From positions 62,001 to 126,000 of the forward strand of contig JBJYZC010000002.1 of NCBI GenBank assembly GCA_046263755.1: DNA of 64,000 nucleotides. Reading direction: 5' to 3'. Source of the stretch: Lachnocurva sp029100405 (GTDB lineage: Bacteria > Bacillota > Clostridia > Lachnospirales > Lachnospiraceae). Positions 1-6,154 of the stretch are shown here, in pieces (the stretch's first letter is position 1; each line of letters begins with the position of its first letter). Position numbers and translations under genes: made by a program. The notes below the pieces were generated by a model. That model was not told where the DNA came from and searched no databases. It was given only the letters and a program-made list of their open reading frames with translations.

Positions 1-2121
1 ATATTCGCCATCCTTATAAGCTCCAAGTGTATCACGCTCATAGGTGCGCCACTTGAAAGCTTTTGCAAGAGAAATTAGAAAGTCCCGCGTTTCATAATAG
101 TTTGCTTCACGGCTTTCTTTATCAATCTTCGGATAGCAAGCCCCAGATCTTATGAGCTCTTTGAGTCCTTCCAGCTGGTCGTAGGAAACATTGATATCAT
201 CGTCCGGCATTTTGTCTGGTGCAGAGAATTTTTCTTTAATCAGGGCAATCTGCTGCTGATTTAAGTAGCCTCCAGACACAAACTCTCTGAAAACACGGGC
301 ATTTCTTCTGCCATGTGCGATATCGCCAGCTAAGATCAGCATAGTTTTTCGCATAAGATCATAGTTGTCGTCACTTTGGTCTTTCTTGGACCTGTGTATT
401 TCTACTTCTCCAGAGCAAAGCGTATCAACAATCAGCTGCTTCTGATTTGAATTCAGTTCTGTCTCTATAGACAGCTTTTGAGGAGGAACGTCGCTTGAAA
501 GAAGTTCTTCATATTTTCGCAAATCACTGTCATCGTCTTGAGACCTCAGCCTGACAACAAAGACATTGCCATAAAGGTTGTATTTCGCGCGTCCTACCCG
601 GCCCATCAGATTCTTGAAGTCTACCTCCGAGAATTTGCTGAGGCCTTTTTTGTAGCTCGTGATAAACAAGTTCTCGGCTGGCAGATTGACGCCCTCGAGA
701 AGAGTGCTCGTACAGAACATTGTTTTAATAAGACCTTCCCGGTAATAATCCTCGAGCTGAAGTCTTACGTTTGACGGCAGATAGCCAATATGATAAGCAA
801 CACCTTTTCTCACAAGATCAGCAAGATAATACTGCTTATGCACATCTTTCTTTATTGCTTCTGCTAAATCCAGCAGTTTCTTATCCGTACTATCCGGTAT
901 CTTCATTTCCGACACATAATCCCGGGCGAATTGGATGGCGTCATTTTTCGACTTGCAATAAACTATGTTGTGACGCCTGTCGCCGATGCGGGATATTATC
1001 TCACTCAAGCTGTATTCCCGGTCCAGATCGTGCAGGTCGATAAACTTCTTTGAATATGAATCAAATATGCGTATGTTCCTTTCCCAAAGATCAACAATAT
1101 ATTTCATCTGACTCACCGGCGCATAGCTACACGCAATTTGATTATCAGAGTTATATTGCTGTCCATCAGACAAGATACCAAGATACACATCTGGGTTCGG
1201 TATATATGGGGACGCAAATACAATATGAGGACGGCTTCTCCGCTCCTCCAGCTTTTCGATGACCATATAGTAGAATGAGCTGCGTTTATCTCCTGAAGAT
1301 ATCTTGTGTGCTTCATCGAAGAAAACATAGTTTAGCTTCAAATCTGGATCGTCATTAAGAATGTACAGCATCCGCTCCGGCGTCAAGACGAAGATATAAT
1401 TATGCTCCTGCTCCAAGGCTATTGATCCAGCCGAAGTCACAATACGGTAGTTTCTCTCCTTTAGTAACGACTTGAGCTCATCGACCAGTTCGCCATATAT
1501 CTCGTTGATTAATGCTTTCGTGGGAATCAACAGCGCAAAATTCTTTTGAACGCCCCTCATGATCTGCTGCTTAATAAAGATGCGCATCATAAAAGTTTTA
1601 CCCATCGATGTCGGCGCTGAGTAGCTAAAATAATCCATCTCAAGATTATCGTATATTTCTTTCTGTGCAGGGAAGAAGCGTCCTTCCGTTTCGGTCGGAA
1701 TACGCAGATTACTCATGTTGTAGTACATGAATGCGTTTTCAAGGAATGTCGGATTTTTGAAATCAGGAGTAAGCCTTCCCATTCCGAGAAAGTTCCCAGT
1801 ATTTGCAAGAACCGAGCCGAGATAGTATTTGATCTCTTCCGCTTCATCTGTCCCCTGATACATATCGTAGAGCAGAGCTACCATTTCCTGGGCTCTTGTC
1901 TTATGCATATCGGCAAGGCTTGTACCGTAGGATTTAGATAAGATGTCGGCGAAAGTCAACGCATCATGGAGATTAATTTCCTTGTCTTCAAGCTCATCAA
2001 ACTGGAAAAGCCTCTTTGAATAATTGAAAAGAATCCTTCTATACAATTTCTGTAGATATGGATTCTCGTCAATACGTGAGAACAGACGCTCTCCGAAGGT
2101 CATTTCTCGAAATTCACTCAT
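1..2121 (-). CDS. hamB: HamB-like DEAH-box superfamily 2 helicase, C-terminus beyond the window
   Basis: The gene reads open from an ATG at 2121 to the window edge (707 codons), so its C-terminus is missing. Visible helicase motifs, in order: a Walker A APTSMGKT near residue 170, DEAH (FFDEAH) near residue 268, a motif III-like SPYIPNP, a motif V-like CTSTLLEGVNLPAENL, and motif VI LMGRVGRAK near residue 505. The spacing and the GVNLPA segment fit the Ski2-like group that contains HamB of Hachiman and E. coli AbpB. In those systems the helicase translocates on DNA and controls the HamA partner. The start codon overlaps the stop of the upstream HamA-like gene by 4 nt (ATGA), which implies coupled translation and a two-protein complex. 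No internal stop or frameshift was found in the part translated. The HamB call rests on the motifs plus the neighbour; alone it would be only a Ski2-like helicase. Confidence 0.8.
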   Translation of the reverse strand, partial: MSEFREMTFGERLFSRIDENPYLQKLYRRILFNYSKRLFQFDELEDKEINLHDALTFADILSKSYGTSLADMHKTRAQEMVALLYDMYQGTDEAEEIKYYLGSVLANTGNFLGMGRLTPDFKNPTFLENAFMYYNMSNLRIPTETEGRFFPAQKEIYDNLEMDYFSYSAPTSMGKTFMMRIFIKQQIMRGVQKNFALLIPTKALINEIYGELVDELKSLLKERNYRIVTSAGSIALEQEHNYIFVLTPERMLYILNDDPDLKLNYVFFDEAHKISSGDKRSSFYYMVIEKLEERRSRPHIVFASPYIPNPDVYLGILSDGQQYNSDNQIACSYAPVSQMKYIVDLWERNIRIFDSYSKKFIDLHDLDREYSLSEIISRIGDRRHNIVYCKSKNDAIQFARDYVSEMKIPDSTDKKLLDLAEAIKKDVHKQYYLADLVRKGVAYHIGYLPSNVRLQLEDYYREGLIKTMFCTSTLLEGVNLPAENLFITSYKKGLSKFSEVDFKNLMGRVGRAKYNLYGNVFVVRLRSQDDDSDLRKYEELLSSDVPPQKLSIETELNSNQKQLIVDTLCSGEVEIHRSKKDQSDDNYDLMRKTMLILAGDIAHGRRNARVFREFVSGGYLNQQQIALIKEKFSAPDKMPDDDINVSYDQLEGLKELIRSGACYPKIDKESREANYYETRDFLISLAKAFKWRTYERDTLGAYKDGEY

Positions 2122-3632
2122 ATCGAAGCACCTCCCGTCTGTAGCAGCCTATCCATCAGATTCTTCTTATCTGTATCAGCATCAGTAAAAGGAAGGATAT
2201 AGATATAAACAGAATATCCCTCTAAGTGATATTTCGTAATTTCTGCTTCTATATACGGTATTGCTCCTAATATGTCCTGTTTGACCTGATCAACGGCTTT
2301 TAATTGATACTCTTCCGGCGAGATTCCAGCATCTCCAACTGAATCTATAGAGTATCCAACAAACATGCCAAACGCCGTATCCGGTTTTTTTACTGCGCCC
2401 TCAACTGGCAGAATTATCGATTCAAGCGTCTCCGCTACATCCTTCGTGAATGTCTCCGCAAAAATCTTTGTTTCTACAAAGCGACGCTCTTCTTTTTTTC
2501 TGTTTTTAAGCTGTGCTGCTTTCTGGAAAGCGTCGTCTAATGCTAATTTCAGGTCTCCTTCAATACGTGAAGTTCCAAAAACGATCTGGCTATATGGAAT
2601 GGGGCTTTTGGCGGTCAGAATATGGATTCCCGTACTTTTGCTGATATTGAATCCCCCAAATCCACTCAGTTCAACATGGCTCATGAATTTTGGAGCGTTC
2701 AGCACCTGTTCCATAAAAACATAGAGAAGAATTTCTCCAAGTTCATCAGCAGACACAGAGCCACTCGATAGTTGCCTTAACTGATCGACTGCATCATAAG
2801 AAACAGACGCAAGCTCATCATTTTCCGTGTACTGCTGAATCTGAGCACGTGAGAACACATAGTATCCGATATTATTCCGAAGATACCTCCACAGACCGTT
2901 ATAATCAAAATCCTTATCTTCAAACTTCAGGCAGTATATCTGTAAATCCTGTCTTTCAGATGCGTTATGAATTCTGCCATTTGAAATTGGAGTGAAAACC
3001 TTAGCGAAATTTCCCTTAATAGTCAACGGAATCTCAGAAGGCGCTGACGGCGTTGATGGGTTATAAAGAATAATGGAGTCCTTCATCGCATCATATATAG
3101 AATACGCCGTCTTTTTTATTGACTTAGTGAACTCAACTTCTTCAATATTATCTGTGTGGGCAACCGTAAAAATGAACACATCCGTTAGAAATTCCGATAG
3201 TACGAATTCATTTTTTCTTTTAAGCTCTTCCTTTGTAAGATCAGCAAGTGTTCCCAGCTGCGCTTCATCATCAATATATCTGTCATTGATGATGATGTAT
3301 TTCAATCCCAGTACAACATTTTTCTTTCTACCTTCCTCCAAGCAGGGGATAATGTTTCTCTCAAAATAATTCTCAATGGCGTTCTTATCCTTACTCAATG
3401 CCATCTGCATGACTTCGGTAGGCAGATTCTGTTTACCTGCCAGCAATTTATTGAAATTCGAATAGTCATATATAACTTCATCGCCTTTTGCGGTTTCATA
3501 GCTAAATGAGGAGGCTCCTTCGTCGCAAAGTGCAAGCATAATTTTTTCGCAGAACGAGTCAAACTTCCGTTCTGCCGCTATGGCGCATGAAGTTAAGAAC
3601 CTTGCATACGATCCAATACAAAGGTGCTCCAT
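2118..3632 (-). CDS. hamA: HamA-like DUF1837 protein with a long N-terminal extension
   Basis: A protein of about 504 aa. The C-terminal part (about residues 295-400) has the layout of the HamA/DUF1837 fold: a GE pair at about 300 starting a helix (GEILLYVFMEQ), then STGIH near 335, then VFGTSR near 355 followed by a helix ending DDAF. In Hachiman, HamA is a PD-(D/E)XK-like nuclease held in check by HamB. From memory of the family, the acidic and lysine positions of the catalytic motif (DGIH and GES/AK) read here as TGIH and GTSR, so nuclease chemistry may be lost or changed. The N-terminal 270 residues are not part of the usual compact HamA, and I do not recognise them. The start at 3632 is preferred over the ATG at 3635 because AGGAGG lies 6 nt away. 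It sits between the XRE regulator and the helicase, and its TGA overlaps the helicase ATG. Confidence 0.7.
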   Translation of the reverse strand: MEHLCIGSYARFLTSCAIAAERKFDSFCEKIMLALCDEGASSFSYETAKGDEVIYDYSNFNKLLAGKQNLPTEVMQMALSKDKNAIENYFERNIIPCLEEGRKKNVVLGLKYIIINDRYIDDEAQLGTLADLTKEELKRKNEFVLSEFLTDVFIFTVAHTDNIEEVEFTKSIKKTAYSIYDAMKDSIILYNPSTPSAPSEIPLTIKGNFAKVFTPISNGRIHNASERQDLQIYCLKFEDKDFDYNGLWRYLRNNIGYYVFSRAQIQQYTENDELASVSYDAVDQLRQLSSGSVSADELGEILLYVFMEQVLNAPKFMSHVELSGFGGFNISKSTGIHILTAKSPIPYSQIVFGTSRIEGDLKLALDDAFQKAAQLKNRKKEERRFVETKIFAETFTKDVAETLESIILPVEGAVKKPDTAFGMFVGYSIDSVGDAGISPEEYQLKAVDQVKQDILGAIPYIEAEITKYHLEGYSVYIYILPFTDADTDKKNLMDRLLQTGGASI

Positions 3633-3674
3633 CATTTACCTCCTTTCCGCATTTTCCGCACAACTCTCGTATAA

Positions 3675-3884
3675 CTATTGCGATGGTTTAATCACCTCTA
3701 CCACATCTCCGATGTCGCAATCTAAGGCCACGCAAATCCGGCCAAGCACTTCTAAACTGACAGGCTTGTTTTTTCCCATCTTCGCAACGGTCGATGAAGT
3801 GATATGAGTCTTATCCATCAAATCCTTCTTCATCATGTTTTTATCTATCAGTAATTTCCAAAGTTTGTTATAGCTGAACTCCAT
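3675..3884 (-). CDS. XRE-family helix-turn-helix regulator of the defence operon
   Basis: A 69-aa single-domain regulator of the HTH_26/Cro type. The first helices contain YNKLWKLLIDKN, the helix-turn-helix reads KKDLMDKTHITSSTVAKMGK, and the C-terminal half (LEVLGRICVALDCDIGDVVE) is the usual dimer or packing part. The ATG at 3884 has GAGGTG 4 nt upstream; an in-frame start nine codons earlier has no ribosome site. It is the first gene of the operon, 42 nt before the HamA-like gene. With the perfect palindrome beside its promoter, this suggests that it represses its own operon and the defence genes. Small XRE proteins in this position are common in phage-defence islands. The family call is firm; the target is inferred. 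Confidence 0.88.
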   Translation of the reverse strand: MEFSYNKLWKLLIDKNMMKKDLMDKTHITSSTVAKMGKNKPVSLEVLGRICVALDCDIGDVVEVIKPSQ

Positions 3885-3964
3885 AGACACCTCGCATCCC
3901 AAAACAAGCAAAAGAAGTCTTCCGCTAACGCCGATATTCTCGTGGATACAAAACAGGATAATAT

Positions 3965-3993
3965 ATTATATTACGCAAATTCGAAAAGCTCAA
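3965..3993 (-). promoter_or_regulatory. Promoter of the XRE-hamA-hamB operon
   Basis: On the minus strand there is TTGAGC, 17 nt, then TATAAT (the -10 at 3965-3970, the -35 at 3988-3993). It is about 80 nt upstream of the regulator start codon and is the only near-consensus promoter I found in the gap. Confidence 0.75.
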
Positions 3994-3994
3994 T

Positions 3995-4006
3995 ATCAAA
4001 TTTGAT
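3995..4006. promoter_or_regulatory. Perfect 12-bp palindrome, likely XRE operator
   Basis: ATCAAATTTGAT reads the same on both strands and ends 1 nt upstream of the -35 box of the defence operon. A similar half-site (AAAATCAAAG) lies about 20 bp further upstream. This is the usual placement for a Cro/C-type autoregulator site. Binding is inferred. Confidence 0.55.
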
Positions 4007-4106
4007 TTTACCGTGTTTATCTTTATAAAATCAAAGTTATATATATTGCTGACATTCTTAATACGAATGGTTAATAGCTGTGGCTTCCTCTCAGAATTCT
4101 CGTAAT

Positions 4107-4170
4107 AATCTCAATGTGATATACATTTGCGCCCGCATAAAGCGGGCGTTTTTTACATTCCATTGAGATT
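4107..4170. terminator. Intrinsic terminator nested in a 10-bp inverted repeat
   Basis: The inner hairpin GCCCGC/GCGGGC at 4131-4147 is followed on the plus strand by a run of six T, which gives a good rho-independent terminator. It sits between two perfect 10-bp arms, AATCTCAATG (4107-4116) and CATTGAGATT (4161-4170). No plus-strand gene runs into it within the window. The outer arms suggest an element end or a protein site rather than simple termination. Confidence 0.6.
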
Positions 4171-4200
4171 CCATTTTCGTTCCATTTCTATTCGTATTTT
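4157..4200. repeat. Four direct repeats phased every 11 bp
   Basis: Four units follow one another with an exact 11-bp period: ATTCCATTGAG, ATTCCATTTTC, GTTCCATTTCT and ATTCGTATTTT. One unit per helical turn is the layout of arm-type sites for tyrosine recombinases in Tn916-like conjugative elements, or of DNA-bending protein sites. No integrase gene is in the window, so this reading is inferred. Confidence 0.6.
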
Positions 4201-4235
4201 TTAAAATGCCGTCTCGATATCATAGGAACAGAACG

Positions 4236-4343
4236 AGCAATCAAAGCCGTTCAGTCCTGGGCAACAGCTTCACCGGCCAAGAAGCGTCCAGTGAGTTCGG
4301 GACTTATTCCAAGGTCTCCTCCTCTGGAAAAGGAGCCAGCTTA
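4236..4343 (+). other. Structured non-coding stretch before the broken small gene
   Basis: CTGG/CCAG with an inner GCTTC/GAAGC forms a nested hairpin at about 4237-4294, and CTCC/GGAG forms another at about 4317-4333, just upstream of the AAGGAG site of the small gene at 4358. It resembles in style, not in sequence, the structured stretch before the gene at 5225. It could be an RNA leader or recombination-site structure. Confidence 0.35.
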
Positions 4344-4357
4344 TAAGGAGACAAACC

Positions 4358-4512
4358 ATGGCAAAGATTAGTAAAAACGATTATCCATTCAGAGCTTGGA
4401 ACTGAAGTGGGTTCAGTCCGTCTATCTGCGTAATGGCGCAAGAAGCATCGAAGAGCTTAAGGATAACGATCTTCCCGAGGTTTTCAGCGAAATGCTCTTG
4501 AAACTGATTTGA
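4358..4512 (+). pseudogene. Frameshifted paralogue of the small gene at 4772
   Basis: An ATG with a good AAGGAG site opens a 15-codon frame that stops at TGA. Another frame then continues with a sequence that aligns with the neighbouring intact small protein: YLRNGARSIEELKDNDLPEVF against ILREHGARSIYDLNPGDYEEVF (shared GARSI, then EVFSE). The simplest reading is an indel near 4402 that broke a protein of about 50 aa. It was probably a tandem duplicate of the gene that follows. A programmed frameshift is not excluded, but I see no slippery heptamer at the junction. Confidence 0.55.
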
Positions 4513-4771
4513 AGTAAGAAGCATTGCCCTGAGCAAGGCGTTAAAAGGCTCACTGCTATAGCCGTTCACCCTGTGCACAGAGAGGCGGCTCGAGCGGATG
4601 AGATGAGCACATCTGAAATAAGAGACCAACCTACGCTCCTATTTCAGAAAACATGTCACCGCCAAGCAACAGCCCCTGATCAAGGCTGACCCGAACGTTT
4701 GGTGATACACCTGCATACGAGGACATTGCTCATAGGGTAAGCAAGCCTCCATGACAAAAGGAGACAAGAGC
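4513..4771 (+). other. Structured spacer between the two small genes
   Basis: No gene is supported here. A perfect 9-bp inverted repeat TCTGAAATA/TATTTCAGA closes a 19-nt loop at about 4612-4648. TTGC/GCAA and GTGC/GCAC pairings also occur upstream of it. The 3' end supplies the AAAGGAG site for the small gene at 4772. Confidence 0.4.
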
Positions 4772-4957
4772 ATGTCAAACAAAGACTGGATTATCAATCT
4801 GGAAAACACAGCAGACGAGGTTGCCGGTATCTGCGGAAGCGAAGTTGTTCGCTTCATTCTCAGGGAACATGGTGCAAGAAGTATCTACGACCTGAATCCG
4901 GGCGACTACGAAGAAGTATTCTCTGAGCTTTATGCCTACATCGAGAACTACGACTGA
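4772..4957 (+). CDS. Small acidic protein of unknown function (mobile-element type)
   Basis: A 61-aa acidic protein (about 15 Asp/Glu), rich in helix formers, with the segment GSEVVRFILREHGARSI followed by DLNPGDYEEVFSELYAYI. I do not recognise the family. The start chosen at 4772 has AAAGGAG 8 nt upstream; the ATG at 4751 lies in front of that site and has none. The broken copy at 4358 shares GARSI and EVFSE, so the family was duplicated here. Such tiny acidic proteins are common in the accessory cargo of conjugative elements and phages, but no function can be given. No signal peptide or membrane segment is present. Confidence 0.55.
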   Translation: MSNKDWIINLENTADEVAGICGSEVVRFILREHGARSIYDLNPGDYEEVFSELYAYIENYD

Positions 4958-4974
4958 CAACTGAATATGAAAGT

Positions 4975-5202
4975 CCTTCGGTCCTATCGTCCAGCTAACG
5001 ATCAGACCAAGGCAAGGTAATTCCCTGCTCCACTCGGTGCGCCCTACCGCGGATAGACGAGTGCATCTCCGGATGGAGCAGGCAGCAAGACAAATTTGGT
5101 TCAGCTTCATGCACAGCTGGCCGCCAATTAGAAACGGGGTAACCCGCTTAGGTGGCCTGAATGAAGGAAAAAATGAATCTGTCATCACCGGCTCCCCGTT
5201 TC
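4975..5202 (+). ncRNA. Candidate structured RNA: three successive stem-loops
   Basis: Three strong inverted repeats follow one another without a supported ORF. H1 (4975-5012) is CCTT/AAGG, GGTC/GACC and ATCGT/ACGAT around a short loop. H2 (5024-5082) is CCTGCTCC/GGAGCAGG with an inner ACTCG/CGAGT. H3 (5131-5202) is GAAACGGGG/CCCCGTTTC. The set ends about 20 nt before the ATG at 5225, so it may be a leader RNA of that gene or a separate RNA. I do not recognise it as a known class. Confidence 0.5.
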
Positions 5203-5224
5203 AGAAAGAAACGAGGAAGCCAAG

Positions 5225-5896
5225 ATGGCAATCAAAGTCGAAGAAGTAAAGTTTTATGACAATGACAGAATTTATGCAACAGTAGAAATTAAAACCTATG
5301 AGGATGGGCGAGTTGAAATCGTACCTCCTGACGGATACCGGATGTATCCGATGGATATTGAGACTGCTGATATTTCAGCACACAGCTATGCGCCAAAACT
5401 TATTCGCATGTGGTGGAAAGGCAGTCGTCAGTACAAATGCTACATGGTACCCGTCCTTGAGGAACTGTTCAATGCGATGATGCGGCCTGACTGGTCGGAG
5501 GATAAGCGTAACCTTCGTTCACATAAGTGCCGTGTTGAAGGTGCTCACGGAACACCGATCATCTGCCGCAGGGCATCCTGCACATGCTGTCCAAATGCCG
5601 GGAAGGATATGGAGACAAATCAAACATCCTATATCGAAGACCTGAAGAAGAACAGCAACTGGGAACCTGCCACAGAGGACATCACGAGCACTGAAGCTAT
5701 GGGGCGTATTTTATACGACGAGCTTATTAACTTTCTTGCGAAGCATCAGAAGAAGCTGGCTAAAATCAAGCTGCTCGAGGATGAAGGTTATAGTGTGAAG
5801 GAAATTCATGAAATGCTGGATCTTCCCAGCAACACAATCTATTCCGATCGGAAGCGGATAAAGAAGCTGGAAAGCGAATTTTTCAAAGAGGATTAA
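5225..5896 (+). CDS. Cysteine-containing protein with C-terminal sigma-like HTH
   Basis: A 223-aa protein. The N-terminal 75 residues are beta-rich (VEEVKFYDNDRIYATVEI). A cysteine cluster, CRRASCTCC near residue 115, with an upstream HKCRVEGAH, looks like a metal-binding knuckle. The C-terminal 55 residues (LAKIKLLEDEGYSVKEIHEMLDLPSNTIYSDRKRIKKLE) form a helix-turn-helix like sigma-70 region 4. It is therefore probably a DNA-binding regulator encoded by the mobile segment. It has a GAGGAAG site, a structured stretch upstream and a strong terminator downstream, so it looks transcribed alone or as the end of the small-gene array. The family has no name I can give with confidence. Confidence 0.65.
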   Translation: MAIKVEEVKFYDNDRIYATVEIKTYEDGRVEIVPPDGYRMYPMDIETADISAHSYAPKLIRMWWKGSRQYKCYMVPVLEELFNAMMRPDWSEDKRNLRSHKCRVEGAHGTPIICRRASCTCCPNAGKDMETNQTSYIEDLKKNSNWEPATEDITSTEAMGRILYDELINFLAKHQKKLAKIKLLEDEGYSVKEIHEMLDLPSNTIYSDRKRIKKLESEFFKED

Positions 5897-5906
5897 CACG
5901 ATGGGA

Positions 5907-5942
5907 GGCGGTGCAGATGATGATTCTGCATCGCCTTTTTTC
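5907..5942 (+). terminator. Rho-independent terminator after the HTH gene
   Basis: An 11-bp stem GGCGGTGCAGA/TCTGCATCGCC (one wobble pair) with a 7-nt loop is followed by seven T. It lies 10 nt after the stop codon. Confidence 0.9.
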
Positions 5943-5953
5943 TATTCCTGGTC

Positions 5954-6050
5954 AAATAGCCTTTCCACAGTCACAACCTCCGAAAATAGCAAAGCTACAG
6001 TCTCGCCAGTTAAAAATTCATCCAAATAGCCTTCCCACAGTCACGCCAGA
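5954..6050. repeat. Three imperfect direct repeats at the accessory/core junction
   Basis: The pattern AAATAGCcttcCACAGTCaCgcCA occurs at about 5954, 5985 and 6024. Copies 1 and 3 match at 20 of 21 central bases; copy 2 is weaker. They lie exactly between the mobile-type genes and the core gene rlmD, so recombinase or att-site function is possible but unproven. Confidence 0.5.
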
Positions 6051-6081
6051 CCAACTTTCACATTTTTTCTAAAAGAAAATG

Positions 6082-6117
6082 CGGCACCCGCCTCTCTTCT
6101 CAGAAAGACGGATGCCG
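6082..6117 (-). terminator. Terminator of rlmD
   Basis: On the minus strand CGGCATCCGTC pairs with GGCGGGTGCCG (11 bp, two wobble pairs) and is followed by a T-rich stretch (CATTTTCTTTT). It lies 38 nt past the rlmD stop. Confidence 0.7.
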
Positions 6118-6154
6118 TAGAAATGGCTTAAACACGGGCTTTTCCAGCCCTCTT

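Noticed and set aside
538..1328. Several short plus-strand frames at the window start
   Set aside because: All lie opposite the intact helicase frame, which carries every expected motif.
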